A stretch of 50,867 nt of DNA from Candidatus Thiomargarita nelsonii (GTDB lineage: Bacteria > Pseudomonadota > Gammaproteobacteria > Beggiatoales > Beggiatoaceae). Positions 1 through 9,612 of the stretch are shown piece after piece. The position numbers and the translations under genes are program-made. Under the pieces are notes generated by a model, which was not told where the DNA came from, did not search any database, and was given only the letters and a program-made list of their open reading frames with translations. How positions within the stretch are numbered: the first letter of the stretch is position 1; each line of letters opens with the position of its first letter. The stretch covers positions 1-50,867 of the forward strand of contig JSZA02000038.1 of NCBI GenBank assembly GCA_000785145.2, in the 5' to 3' direction.

Positions 1-105
1 AAAATATAATCCCTGTAGTTAAGTGTTTTGACAAATCCCTGCTAAAATATAATCCCTGTAGTTAAGTGTTTTGACTTATAATCCCTGTAGTTAAGCTGTT
101 TTATA
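1..105. repeat. Short direct repeats of the ATCCCTGTAGTTAAG family
   Basis: Three close copies of a unit of about 27 bp (core ATCCCTGTAGTTAAG followed by GTTTTGAC), starting near 8, 51 and 78, lie just beyond the 3' end of the kinase gene on the minus strand. Diverged copies occur near 16640 and 16915. No dyad symmetry or regular spacer was seen, so this is not a CRISPR array. Its function is unknown. Confidence 0.7.
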
Positions 106-2961
106 ACTCTCCAACCAATCACACATATCATCCACTTGAAGATTATTAATAAAGTCTTGCATTTTGGCAACAAATGGCACAAATTGCTCATCCGTTAACT
201 GGCTCACCCGTTCCTCAACCGCCCTGACATCCCCACCCATAGCCAATTCATACAGACTAACAACCGTTTCTTGCGGCGGTGGCACCAAAGGTGCTTGGCT
301 AACGATAAGGGATGGCACCTCTTCATAAATCCATTCTATAACTAAATGCCGTTGCAATTGCTCAAACAATTGTTTGGCATTGATAGGTTTGGGCAGAAAA
401 TCATGACAGCCCGCCGCTAAACTTTTTTGCTGATCTTCTTCAAACACACTGGCTGAGATGGCTATCACAACAATGTCTTTTAGCGATTGTCTAATTTGGC
501 GGGTTAATTCAAAACCATCCATCTCTGGCATAAACAAATCGGTCAAAATGGCTTGAGGTTGAAATTCAAATGCTTTGGCTAAAGCCTCACGCCCATCACT
601 GGCTTCGATGGTCTCAAACCCCAAAGGCGACAGTAAATCTACCAATATCGCCCGATTATTTGATTGAGCATCCACGATTAACAAAGTGGGTTTTTCGTTT
701 TTGATACCGATAATTTTCCACCTCGTTGGATTATTGTTAATTTCTTTTTTAAAATTAATAACTTCTGGCAAAACTAACTCAAACCAGAAAGTGCTACCTT
801 CACCCAATTGGCTGGTGACTTCTAATTGGCTGCCCATCAATTCAATTAAGTGGCGACTAATGGCGAGCCCTAAACCCGTCCCTTCCGCTTGACGTGTTTT
901 ATCACCCACCTGTTGAAAGGGATTAAAAATATCTTGTAATTGTTCAGGGGCAATACCAACGCCAGTATCCTCTATTTGAAAACGCAATTTATGATTGGCT
1001 AGTACACCCACTTTAAAAGTAACCCCCCCTTTATCTGTAAATTTAACCGCGTTGCCAACTAGATTAATCAGCACCTGACGCAAACGTTTTTCATCGCCAT
1101 AGACACAATTGGGTAACGAATCATGGGGATCATAAATTAAAAAAATATCTTTATGCTCGGCACGAATGTGAACCATTTCACTGATTTCTCTCAATAAAGC
1201 CCGTAAATGGAAATGACTTTTGTTGATTTCGATTTTACCGGCTTCGATTTTGGCGAGATCAAGTATATCGTTAAGCAGCGTTAATAAATGTTTGCCACTT
1301 TGTTCAATAATCTTGATACCGTCTTGTTGATCGGGACCAAGAGAAGAATCCATTTTGAGAATTTGGGCGTATCCCAAAATGCCATTCAGCGGCGTTCGCA
1401 ATTCATGGCTCATGGTAGCGATAAAAACGCTTTTAGCCCTGTTTGCCGTTTCGGCAGCCTCTCTCGCTTCACGAAGTTCTTGGGTTCTTTCAAAGACTTC
1501 ACTTTCTAGCGTTTGACTATATTCTTTTTGTAAACGTTCTGTCTGCTTGCGCTCAGTGATATTACGGACAATGCCGACAAACTTTAAACGATTATCCAAT
1601 CGTATGTTACTGACAGCGATATCAAGCGGAAAAATTGAACCATCCTTGTGTTGTCCAACAACTTCTTTGCCAACCCCAATAAGTTTTAGGCAATGCTCGC
1701 TGCGATAAGACTCAGGCATTAATATGTTGAGGTTTTTTCCAAGCACTTGATCGGCAGAATAGCCAAAAATATGCTCAGCCGCAGGATTAAACGATTCAAT
1801 GATGGCATTCTCATCAATAGTGATCACACCGTCCACCATATTCTCAAGAATCGCGCTGAGACGTGTTTCGTTGTCACGCAATTTTTCCTCAGCCAATTTG
1901 CGTTCGGTGATGTCTTGCAAAACACCGGCCCTATGTGTGATGCGCCCATCTGCCTCTTTGATTAAATGTACCGTGTCACCAAACCATTTGTAACTACCAT
2001 TGGCAATTTTAAAACGATACTCATGGTATTCCGCTTGAATATTTTTAAACACCCTTTCAACATCATCAGGATGAATATTGTTAACCCAAAAATAAGCGTC
2101 TGAAACAAACTCTTCAGTCTCGTAACCTGTCACTTCTTTAATGTTCTTACCCACATAAGTGGCTGCAAAATATTCTTCTCTTTTGCAGGTATAGGGGATA
2201 ACGGGCAATGAATCCACAATGCTAGAGAGACGTTCTGTCAATTGATTAGAGTGTTCCAAAATCGTCCGCAAGTAGGTTTTAGTTTTTATCATTCGGATGA
2301 TGATCGGATCGACGATACGGAGAAACGCCCAGACAGCTACCACTATGATCAAAAGAGTGATTGCCATTGCAATCCACCCCATTCGGATAAAAGGGGCACG
2401 AATCTCAGCCATATCTATTTTGGCGACAATGCCGATATTTAAGATGGGCACCGGCTCATAAGCAGCGAGCACCCGCTCCTCTCGATAATCCAATCCAATC
2501 ATAGTGCCAGATTGACCCAAAAGGGCTTTACGCATGGGCTCGGCTAGATGCGATTGAAATGGAACGGGCTGTGGATTTTCCAAGTCAAAATGGCGGTGCC
2601 TCAACAAAAACACGATTTGCTCCTCCTCACGTCGGGCTAAGGTAAATTCCCCTGTCTCGCCAAAACCTTTGTAATGTTCGTGAGCATCAATAATTTGGCT
2701 CAGTGTGACCGCAAAAGTGCCGCCTGGCAGATCGCAGGGATTGTGTTTAGCATAAAAATGGGCGATAGCCTCAATAAGCCGCGCCTCGCTTTGCGCGGTT
2801 TCCACCAAACGTTCTTGTTGCCCTTCAAAAGCCGTCTCATAAAGTAGCCAAACGAGAATGGCTGACAGTACACAAACCGCCGTTGTTAGAATGGTGGACG
2901 ATAAAATAATGATTTTTAAGTTATAATTATTCATAAAATAGAGTTTTTTCAGATAAATCAT
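91..2961 (-). CDS. Hybrid sensor histidine kinase (two PAS, HisKA, HATPase, receiver)
   Basis: Membrane sensor kinase that should autophosphorylate on a histidine and pass phosphate to its own receiver aspartate. Numbered from the ATG at 2961 (956 aa): membrane helix about 14-41, extracytoplasmic sensing region to about 193, second helix about 194-217, PAS about 246-356 and 363-473 (each ending in an ITERK-type linker), HisKA with SHELRTPLNG (His519), HATPase with N box NLVGNAVKF and G boxes DTGVGI and GTGLGL, then a receiver with LTDLFMPEMDG (Asp808) and LPKP. No Hpt domain is visible. The frame stays open to an ATG at 3048, but those first 29 residues come from a copy of the GGGCAACC/GTAGGGGC palindromic repeat, so 2961 or 2934 is preferred; none has a clear ribosome site. 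The signal sensed is unknown. The neighbouring kinase has no receiver, so the two could share a relay (inference). Confidence 0.88.
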   Translation of the reverse strand: MIYLKKLYFMNNYNLKIIILSSTILTTAVCVLSAILVWLLYETAFEGQQERLVETAQSEARLIEAIAHFYAKHNPCDLPGGTFAVTLSQIIDAHEHYKGFGETGEFTLARREEEQIVFLLRHRHFDLENPQPVPFQSHLAEPMRKALLGQSGTMIGLDYREERVLAAYEPVPILNIGIVAKIDMAEIRAPFIRMGWIAMAITLLIIVVAVWAFLRIVDPIIIRMIKTKTYLRTILEHSNQLTERLSSIVDSLPVIPYTCKREEYFAATYVGKNIKEVTGYETEEFVSDAYFWVNNIHPDDVERVFKNIQAEYHEYRFKIANGSYKWFGDTVHLIKEADGRITHRAGVLQDITERKLAEEKLRDNETRLSAILENMVDGVITIDENAIIESFNPAAEHIFGYSADQVLGKNLNILMPESYRSEHCLKLIGVGKEVVGQHKDGSIFPLDIAVSNIRLDNRLKFVGIVRNITERKQTERLQKEYSQTLESEVFERTQELREAREAAETANRAKSVFIATMSHELRTPLNGILGYAQILKMDSSLGPDQQDGIKIIEQSGKHLLTLLNDILDLAKIEAGKIEINKSHFHLRALLREISEMVHIRAEHKDIFLIYDPHDSLPNCVYGDEKRLRQVLINLVGNAVKFTDKGGVTFKVGVLANHKLRFQIEDTGVGIAPEQLQDIFNPFQQVGDKTRQAEGTGLGLAISRHLIELMGSQLEVTSQLGEGSTFWFELVLPEVINFKKEINNNPTRWKIIGIKNEKPTLLIVDAQSNNRAILVDLLSPLGFETIEASDGREALAKAFEFQPQAILTDLFMPEMDGFELTRQIRQSLKDIVVIAISASVFEEDQQKSLAAGCHDFLPKPINAKQLFEQLQRHLVIEWIYEEVPSLIVSQAPLVPPPQETVVSLYELAMGGDVRAVEERVSQLTDEQFVPFVAKMQDFINNLQVDDMCDWLESYKTA

Positions 2962-2973
2962 TTCACACAGGGG

Positions 2974-3042
2974 CTTGCGCGTGGGATTGCCCCTACAGAT
3001 GGATATTGTATTGTAGGGGCAATCCCTTGTGGTTGCCCTTTG
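2974..3042. repeat. GGGGCAATCC palindromic repeat
   Basis: Inverted arms around GATTGCCCCTAC and GTAGGGGCAATC with a loop of about 18 bp. It is the same family as copies near 6571-6640, 12310-12350, 26565-26610 and 36598-36661. It sits directly upstream of the hybrid kinase and produces the spurious N-terminal extension of that reading frame. Confidence 0.75.
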
Positions 3043-3071
3043 CTGCATTATTTATCTGAATATCTATAGGA

Positions 3072-3091
3072 GTCCAAAATTTATTTTGGAC
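3072..3091. repeat. GTCCAAAAT/ATTTTGGAC hairpin at gene end
   Basis: Perfect 9-bp arms with a 2-nt spacer. The TAA stop codon of the kinase at 3081-4862 lies inside this palindrome. Member of a hairpin family found more than 20 times in the window. Confidence 0.85.
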
Positions 3092-4862
3092 CTTGCCAAG
3101 GTAACGAAATCGTAAAACGGCTCCCTTTACCCATTTCGCTTTCGACATTGACGCTGCCACCATGCAGCTTTGTTAGCTTATAAATTAAGGACAAACCCAA
3201 TCCGGTTCCTTCATACTGACGAGAAAGGCTACTGTCAAGTTGTACAAAGGGCTGAAATAAAGACTCAAACTTATCTTCTGGGATACCAATACCAGTATCT
3301 ATAACACTTATTTGCGCTACCCCCTCATCGCCTGTGATTTCTAACCTAACTTGCCCCCCTTTTGGCGTAAATTTGACGGCATTTGTCAATAAATGGACTA
3401 AAATTTGCTTTAATCCCCACTCATCAGCTTGTAGAATTGTCACTCCCCCCTCATTGGCTCTAAACAGTTTAATTTGCTTTTTCTTGGCAGCCTCACTCAC
3501 AAATTGTAAACTTTCTTCGCAAATATTATCTATTTGAATTGGCTTAATATCCAACTTCATTTTTCCCGCTTCAAACTGGGACAAAGCAAGGAGATCGTTT
3601 ATTAAGGACAATAAGTGGCTACCACTGCTATTGATTAACTTGATTGCTTTTAACTGTTCACTGTGACCCTGTATGCCATTTTGCAATAAATCAGACATTG
3701 TTAGGATAGCACTGAGGGGAGTGCGTAATTCATGGTTCATAGTAGCAAAAAATGACTTTTTCATTCGATCGGCGGCGAAAGAGGCGCGTTCATCAATAAG
3801 TGCTTTTTCCGCCTGTTTACGATTAGTGATGTCATGGATCATCAATAGCAGATAAAATTCGTCATTGATGATGAACCGACTCAAGTAACACTCAATGTCA
3901 AGCACCTTGCCAAAGCTAACATGAACTTCTCGTTTTTTATCAACACCCGTTGAAAGAGTCTCCTCTGCATCGGCAAGTAGGGCGGTATTTTTAAAAAAAT
4001 CAATCTGGCGAAAATTTTGACTCAACCCGATGCCTATCGTTTCATTAGCAAAAACGCATTGCCCATCAGAACGATAGCTTGCGATGGGCGCAACCGTGAG
4101 AATTGTTTTGTTAAACTGATAGGCTTCATTGGTACGAACATAATCTAAACAAAGTCCCACAAATGGAACTAAATAAGTCATAATTTTGAGAAAATGGGCA
4201 ATAATAAAATTATTATCAAAAAGTGCCGTAGAACCAAAGTTCATATAGAGTTCAGTGCCAATCTCTGGAATAATGCTGATAAGAAGCGCGTGAGAAAAAA
4301 GGCTAGGATAGCGTTTATAAAAAGCGGGGTAAACGACCAAACCCGCAAAAATAAATAGAAACAAGGGAGCGACATCATAAGGCTGACTAATAATCGCATA
4401 AGCGAGCAAGCCAAAAAGGATCGTTCCACCGATTTTTAAATTGGCATCAAGTTTATTAACGCCTTTTACTAAAAAGAATCCTAGCACAACAATCATAATC
4501 AGCGCATCGAAAAGTCGGCAAATAGCCCAAGAGAATGGGAGCATATTGTGGTTATCCGCCACTGCTGCGAGCGTATGAAATGCATCCATGCAGCCCCCCA
4601 AAAATAAAGCGATGCCAATAATCTGCGTGATCAAATGACGGCTACTCAATGCCAAAATGGCAGTGCATAAGGCAATACAAAAACCAGTCCATTCTAAAAT
4701 AGTATGCACACCACGAAGAGAGAGACTGGCATTTGGATCAGTGCCAAAATCGATCCCCATTAAATTGAGTAAAAATGGCAACACACAAATAGCAATGACG
4801 ACAAACGCCTGTGGCAAACGGGCAATCCTATTCTCAAGAATAGTTGTTTTTGAATTTGACAT
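3081..4862 (-). CDS. Membrane sensor histidine kinase with multi-helix N-terminal domain
   Basis: 593-residue sensor kinase. Residues about 15-245 form 7-8 hydrophobic helices with a conserved-looking DAFHTL motif (residues 93-98), which resembles the MASE3-type membrane sensor domain. A PAS-like region (about 250-350, ending HDITNRKQAE), HisKA with NHELRTPLSA (His377) and an HATPase with HLLTNAVKF, DTGIGIP and GTGLGLSL follow. The H box has Asn where Ser is usual. It has no receiver domain, so it must signal to a separate regulator; the adjacent hybrid kinase supplies one. The stop codon lies inside a GTCCAAAAT palindrome, so the original C-terminus may have been altered. Start ATG at 4862, preceded by an AAAAAGGTAA stretch as a weak ribosome site. 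The sensor domain name is by resemblance only. Confidence 0.85.
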   Translation of the reverse strand: MSNSKTTILENRIARLPQAFVVIAICVLPFLLNLMGIDFGTDPNASLSLRGVHTILEWTGFCIALCTAILALSSRHLITQIIGIALFLGGCMDAFHTLAAVADNHNMLPFSWAICRLFDALIMIVVLGFFLVKGVNKLDANLKIGGTILFGLLAYAIISQPYDVAPLFLFIFAGLVVYPAFYKRYPSLFSHALLISIIPEIGTELYMNFGSTALFDNNFIIAHFLKIMTYLVPFVGLCLDYVRTNEAYQFNKTILTVAPIASYRSDGQCVFANETIGIGLSQNFRQIDFFKNTALLADAEETLSTGVDKKREVHVSFGKVLDIECYLSRFIINDEFYLLLMIHDITNRKQAEKALIDERASFAADRMKKSFFATMNHELRTPLSAILTMSDLLQNGIQGHSEQLKAIKLINSSGSHLLSLINDLLALSQFEAGKMKLDIKPIQIDNICEESLQFVSEAAKKKQIKLFRANEGGVTILQADEWGLKQILVHLLTNAVKFTPKGGQVRLEITGDEGVAQISVIDTGIGIPEDKFESLFQPFVQLDSSLSRQYEGTGLGLSLIYKLTKLHGGSVNVESEMGKGSRFTISLPWQGPK

Positions 4863-5416
4863 TTTATTACCTTTTTAATTTTGGACGAGCCGACATCATT
4901 ATGATAACTGAAATGATAAATTATAGCTCTCAGAATCGTTTAGTATTTCTTGACAACCTTCGAGCTTTCATTGTATTATTGATTATTTAGTTATTATGTC
5001 GATGAATTCTTTCCTGACCATTAAAATTATTGCTGGATTCAATGAATTGCCGCCAGATGATATATCCACTATACCAACGAGAGGAAGGAGGACTTAACAC
5101 GCGCTAAAGCAATGGAAAGGCAAGCACCTTTAACGCCAATTACACAACTTCCCGAACAACCGAAAAGGGATGTCATAAAAGTGAAGGCGGCACTTGATGC
5201 GCCCTGATTCGAGATATTTTTTTAAAAAATAGGAAAAAATATAGTACAACGGATTCGGGGATTAAACGGATAAATCACTAAACCCTATAAATTTATAAAG
5301 ATAAATAAAGTGGTATTTTGGAGTCCAAGATTTATCTTGGACGAGCCAAAAAAAGACATCTACTACTAAATTATCTTGACGTGTTGGAGCTTTAGCTTTG
5401 TACTGTCTGACAAAGC
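4863..5416. other. Intergenic region with short unrecognised frames and repeats
   Basis: No convincing gene. Two short plus-strand frames (from about 4998 to 5094 and 5112 to 5205) look like remnants but match no family I know. An AT-rich hairpin (TTTTTTTAAAAAATAGG near 5218), part of the ACAACGGATT repeat (5244 onward) and a GTCCAAGAT palindrome (5323-5342) fill the rest. Confidence 0.5.
5323..5342. repeat. GTCCAAGAT/ATCTTGGAC hairpin
   Basis: GTCCAAGATTTATCTTGGAC: perfect 9-bp arms, 2-nt spacer, preceded by GGA and followed by GAGCC. Reference form of the dispersed hairpin family. Confidence 0.85.
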
Positions 5417-6515
5417 TTATACCCACACGGCAAAAATCTCTTTATCCTGAAACTGAATCAATTCCTCTTTGTAGCTTTTGCCTTTGTTAAAATCATAAAT
5501 CAGCAGATAGCCCTTTTTGAGCGAGTAGATATCCAAATAATCACTTAACTGTTGCAAACCCCGTTGATGATATTTATCCCCGTACCACCGTTTAAGTTCA
5601 ATGACATAGCGTTTGTCTTGATAAGCGATCACAATATCCATGCGTTGTTCATCGGCAACGACGGGTTCTTTGAAATCAAATCCTCTGCCATTTAGGATCG
5701 GTTTGAGAAACGCCAAAAACAATAACCGCCCTTCTCGTTCCAAAAATTGCTCGAAAATGCGGTTATGGATTTGACAGCGTCCCTGTTCTGAGGCGGTCAA
5801 GATGCCATATAAATAAGCCAAGTTAATCATCGGATTAGCAATCGTAAACTCTAGACTTTTGCCATTGATGACGAAATGGAAAATCAGATCATACAACTCC
5901 CGATTGTTCTCCAAATTTTTGACCAAACTATCAAATAAGGTCGTCGTGTACCCATTATCCACAATCATTTTGAAGGCGGCTTCGACATCATCAACCGACC
6001 CGTTTTTTTCTGCCCGATTGGGGATAATATCTTCATCTATAAATTTACACAGTTTACTGACCAAATAGGGATAACCAGCTGTATAATAATATAATCGCTC
6101 CGCTCCACGGGCTGTTGTACCCGCCACTTTTGCCATCAGGGCGGATTTTGGCCTTGAGTGTTTTTATATCATGCACGCCAGCCAAAATGATTGATCACGT
6201 CCTTCGTTTTGTTGTAAATATTTATTCCGTAGCATACTCAGAAAATCTAAAAAGAGTTGATTGTTGCTACTTTTATCCACCTCATCAATCAATAAAACAA
6301 CTGATTTTTGCGGCCACACAATCATCCCGCCGGTTGAGTTGTTTAGCGAGTAAAAACAAGGTAGTCGTTTTGCCAAACTGGCGCGGGCGATTGATGGTGA
6401 AATATTTACCTTTTTCTACAAAGCCAATAATCTGCTTCAGTTTCTCTGAATTATCGACCATGTAATGACGGTTGAAAATACATAAACCAGTATCATTAAA
6501 CTCTTTTTGCATCAT
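5417..6515 (-). pseudogene. Decayed AAA-ATPase-like / PD-(D/E)XK gene
   Basis: Broken copy of the intact gene at 12751-14325. The N-terminal piece (from the ATG pair at 6512/6515, after a TCTCC-complement ribosome site) keeps RPRQFGKTTT, the Walker A loop. After about 80 codons the frame jumps to a piece with LLIDEVDKSS (Walker B) and then to a C-terminal piece (5417-6136) with YYYTAGYPYLVSKL and the nuclease motif DIVIAY...VIELKRW. Against the intact paralogue, about 190 bp are missing between Walker A and B, about 110 bp near 6112, and a further internal stretch near 5755, with frameshifts. The two copies are otherwise nearly identical, so the duplication is fairly recent. The C-terminal piece could still be translated, but function is unlikely. 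Confidence 0.85.
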
Positions 6516-6545
6516 TTTCTCCTTTTCCACACCGCAATCATAAAT

Positions 6546-6650
6546 CAATGCCACCAACGCCCCAGGCAACCATAAAGGATTGCCCCTACATGGACCGTGA
6601 TTTATCGTAGGGGCAATGCCCTAGTGGTTGCCCGCCACGATATGGCATTG
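6546..6650. mobile_element. MITE, CAATGCCA family (copy 1)
   Basis: Terminal inverted repeats CAATGCCA and TGGCATTG flank a 105-bp element whose interior is the GGCAACC...GTAGGGGC palindrome. Flanks carry AATCATAAAT directly repeated (6536-6545 and 6651-6660), a 10-11 bp target duplication. It inserted just upstream of the decayed AAA gene. Confidence 0.8.
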
Positions 6651-6660
6651 AATCATAAAT

Positions 6661-7100
6661 CCGTTGCACAATAAATGCTTTTTAAGGTATTTTGGAGTCC
6701 AAAGCGGCAGCGTAAGGACGTGGGTTTCCAAAGCTAAAGCTTTGGACTCCAATATCTTCGATAATTCATGGTTCAGTACTTATTATGGATTAATTTAAAA
6801 TAAACGAACCAAACCCCAAAATCAACCCCCCTTGTATGGGGTTTAAATTTAAAAAAAAAAAAAACAACTTATATTTGATAAGTATATTAATACTAAACTT
6901 TTGATAAATAAAAAAATGACTTATTATTATATAATAATATTGTCAAAGAATTTATTAAATCAATAACTTATTTATAATAATTGTATTTGCTTTTGTCAAA
7001 AAATAATATAAACTTTTAACCATTTTGAAATGCACATTGATTTATATAGTGCTTGAACGGCCACTCATATAAGTTTCAACAACGAGAGGAGAAATTATGT
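6661..7100. other. AT-rich leader of the porin-sox cluster
   Basis: Holds a GGAGTCCAAAGC half-palindrome (6697 onward) and a TCCAAAGCT/AGCTTTGGA hairpin (6727-6746), then about 250 bp of very AT-rich sequence with a 14-A run. This must contain the promoter for the porin and perhaps the sox genes. Several TATAAT-like boxes exist, but none has a well-spaced TTGACA, so no promoter is called. No gene is seen. Confidence 0.5.
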
Positions 7101-8285
7101 ATGAAATCTGTTATTGCCGTTGGCATGTTGCTAACAACAACAGCTTTTAATAATGTCTATGCGAGTGAAACGCAGGTCAAAACTGACGGTGGGATCAGTA
7201 TTTCCATCCTTGATGGCACTTTTTCCTTTGATCTAGGCGGTCGTCTTATGATCGATGCTGCTTTTTACGATGAAGATAAAAACCCCTTGGGAGATGGGAC
7301 AGAACTTCGTCGCGCCCGTTTAGAACTGGGAGGCACCTTCTTTAAAGACTGGGGTTTTGACCTTGATGTCGACTTTGGTGCTGGCCGGGGAGACGTTAAA
7401 GAAGGCGTTATCTATTACAAAGGCTTTAAGCCGACTAAAATAATCTTTGGTCATACCAAAGAGCCGTTTAGTTTGGAATGGCACACCAGTACCAAACATA
7501 CGACTTTCATGGAACGCGCTTTAAATAACGTCTTTTTAGGAGAACGCCGGATTGGTATCCGTACCCAGACTTCTGGGCAAAGTTGGAGTGCTGCCGCTGG
7601 TGTTTTTGGTGAATCGTTTAAGGCTGATGTTGATAAAGAAGGTAACGAAGGGTGGAGTACAGCAGCTCGATTTACTTTGGCACCCCTTCATTCCAAAACA
7701 CGCAGTGTACATTTAGGTCTCGCTGGCGCATATCGTTCGCCTAATAGTGACAATGAGGTAAGATTTCGTGCCCGCCCAGAATCTCATATTACTGGCACAA
7801 GATATGTTGACACCGGCACAATAACAAACGTGAGTAATTTAGGCGTGTATGGTCTTGAAGCCGCTAGCGTTTTTGATGCATTTTCTCTACAAGGAGAATA
7901 TATCCACACTGATGTTAGCCGTGAGGATGGATTCTCCGATGTCGCTTTTAATGGTTGGTATGTATATGGTAGTTGGTTTCTCACGGGAGAATCACGGCCC
8001 TATAAAGCCAAAAATGGTAGTTTTGGGCGCATCAAGCCAAAAAGTCAAAAGGGCGCTTGGGAATTGGCAGCCCGTTATAGCGTGCTTGAATTAAATGATG
8101 GTCCTATCACCGGAGGAGAAGAAAAAAACATCACCCTTGCTATAAATTGGTATCTCAACAAACAAACTCGCTTGTTGCTGAATTATATCATTGTTGACAA
8201 TGATCAAGATGCCAATGCCAAGGGTAATGCTGTTGGAAATGACGATCCAAACATTTTCCAGATGCGTTTTCAAGTAGATTTTTAA
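7101..8285 (+). CDS. Phosphate-selective porin O/P-type outer-membrane protein
   Basis: 394-residue outer-membrane porin. Signal peptide about 1-22 (hydrophobic core after MKSVIAV, cleavage after VYA). The mature part opens with GRLMIDAAFY and LRRARLELGGTFFKDWGFDLDVD and ends in alternating strands with terminal aromatic FQVDF, the usual OprO/OprP barrel signature. Start chosen at the ATG at 7101, which has GAGGAGA eight bases upstream; a longer frame from a TTG at 7053 has no such site and would spoil the signal peptide. Position immediately before soxXA (57 bp) suggests it feeds the Sox periplasmic pathway with an anion such as thiosulfate rather than phosphate; that specificity is inference. 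Confidence 0.85.
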   Translation: MKSVIAVGMLLTTTAFNNVYASETQVKTDGGISISILDGTFSFDLGGRLMIDAAFYDEDKNPLGDGTELRRARLELGGTFFKDWGFDLDVDFGAGRGDVKEGVIYYKGFKPTKIIFGHTKEPFSLEWHTSTKHTTFMERALNNVFLGERRIGIRTQTSGQSWSAAAGVFGESFKADVDKEGNEGWSTAARFTLAPLHSKTRSVHLGLAGAYRSPNSDNEVRFRARPESHITGTRYVDTGTITNVSNLGVYGLEAASVFDAFSLQGEYIHTDVSREDGFSDVAFNGWYVYGSWFLTGESRPYKAKNGSFGRIKPKSQKGAWELAARYSVLELNDGPITGGEEKNITLAINWYLNKQTRLLLNYIIVDNDQDANAKGNAVGNDDPNIFQMRFQVDF

Positions 8286-8342
8286 TGATCCAACTTCACT
8301 TCACTTCACTTTTTTGTCAAACTTTAGAGGAGTATTAATTAA

Positions 8343-9572
8343 ATGTCCACTACATTATTACGGCGCCACCTGTTATCGGCAATACTATTAACCACCCCAC
8401 CTACCGTTATCGCGGATCAAATGTCGGCAACCGTGCCACTCGATCTCACCACCCATGCTGCACCTTGGCAACGTTATAGCGCTTGGAAACAAACCAAATG
8501 GAATAACTACTGTAATCTACAACGGGGAGTAACAAACCCCGTTTCATTTATTCAGCCGGTTGAACCGCCCATTAAAGGAGATCCCGTTAAAGGCAAAAAG
8601 CTGATGGCTAATCGCAAAAAAGGTAACTGTGCCGCCTGTCACATTTTACCCGACGTCTCTTTGCCGGGCAATGTTGGACTTAATATCTCAACCGTTGGCA
8701 GTTGGAGATTGCCAGAAGAGTTATTGTTTAATTACGTGTACGATGCCAGGATTTACAACCCAACAACCGTCATGCCACCTTTTGGCTCAAATGAGATACT
8801 AAGCAAGTCCGAAATTATGGACGTTGTGTCTTACCTAAAGACATTGACAAAACCCGTTAAATTCGACAATTCTGAAGATGATCCAAGCAAACGTCCGTCA
8901 CCAACTGAGACGCGGGATAATTTAGATGAATTTGAAAATCCGGGCATGTTTGCTGTCACTGTTGGCGAAGAACTCTATACCCAAGTTGGACCAAAAGGCA
9001 AATCTTGCCAAGATTGCCATGACGAACCTGAAAAAGCCTTTAGCAATTGGGCAGTTCATATGCCCAAGGTTGAACCGCGTTTAAATAAAGTCCTTGGAAT
9101 AGAAGAATTTGTCACCCGTCATGCGCGGGCGACGACAGGGGCGGAATATTTAGCCCAAACGGAAGAAAATTTAGGCTTTGCGGTTTATTTGCGCTATTTG
9201 GCTAATGGACAACCCATTTCCATCAACACCAGCGGTATGAACACGCGCATTGCCCTCAGACGCGGTGAAGAACTCATCAATCGGAAAATTGGTCAATTAA
9301 ATCTGGCCTGTACGGACTGTCATGCTATCAGTTCTGACAAGTGGATACGGGGACAATATTTAAACAAAGTCGTCGGTATGATGGACCATTTTCCCACCTA
9401 TCGCACCAGTCGGAGTGAAATTTGGGACATCCGTAAACGTTTTCAGTGGTGTAACGTCTCAGTTCGCGCCAACGAATTGCCACCAGAAGCCCCTGAATAT
9501 GGTGACATTGAACTTTATTTGATGGTGAAGAACAATGGGCAAACGCTGAGTGTGCCTGGGATTCGTCATTAA
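8343..9572 (+). CDS. soxXA: Fused SoxX-SoxA tri-haem cytochrome c
   Basis: Periplasmic cytochrome that starts thiosulfate oxidation by joining thiosulfate to the SoxY cysteine. One 409-residue chain holds both subunits normally encoded by soxX and soxA. A short signal peptide is followed by a SoxX-like domain with haem motif CAACH (96-100) and a probable Met ligand in VMPPFG (Met144). The SoxA-like part has two further haem motifs, CQDCH (222-226) and CTDCH (323-327), and the catalytic cysteine in RFQWCN (Cys370). So it should be a three-haem enzyme of the diheme-SoxA type. A GAGGAG site precedes the ATG. soxY follows after 40 bp. Fusion of the two subunits is the unusual point; a single continuous frame spans both. 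Confidence 0.9.
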   Translation: MSTTLLRRHLLSAILLTTPPTVIADQMSATVPLDLTTHAAPWQRYSAWKQTKWNNYCNLQRGVTNPVSFIQPVEPPIKGDPVKGKKLMANRKKGNCAACHILPDVSLPGNVGLNISTVGSWRLPEELLFNYVYDARIYNPTTVMPPFGSNEILSKSEIMDVVSYLKTLTKPVKFDNSEDDPSKRPSPTETRDNLDEFENPGMFAVTVGEELYTQVGPKGKSCQDCHDEPEKAFSNWAVHMPKVEPRLNKVLGIEEFVTRHARATTGAEYLAQTEENLGFAVYLRYLANGQPISINTSGMNTRIALRRGEELINRKIGQLNLACTDCHAISSDKWIRGQYLNKVVGMMDHFPTYRTSRSEIWDIRKRFQWCNVSVRANELPPEAPEYGDIELYLMVKNNGQTLSVPGIRH

Positions 9573-9612
9573 ATATCCTTTCTTTTTTTTTTTACCCTTG
9601 GAGGGCAATAAA

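Noticed and set aside
1..105. Possible CRISPR array at the window start
   Set aside because: Units follow each other with almost no spacer and differ in length; no cas gene is nearby.
2962..3048. N-terminal extension of the hybrid kinase
   Set aside because: Residues are encoded by a dispersed palindromic repeat and have no ribosome site.
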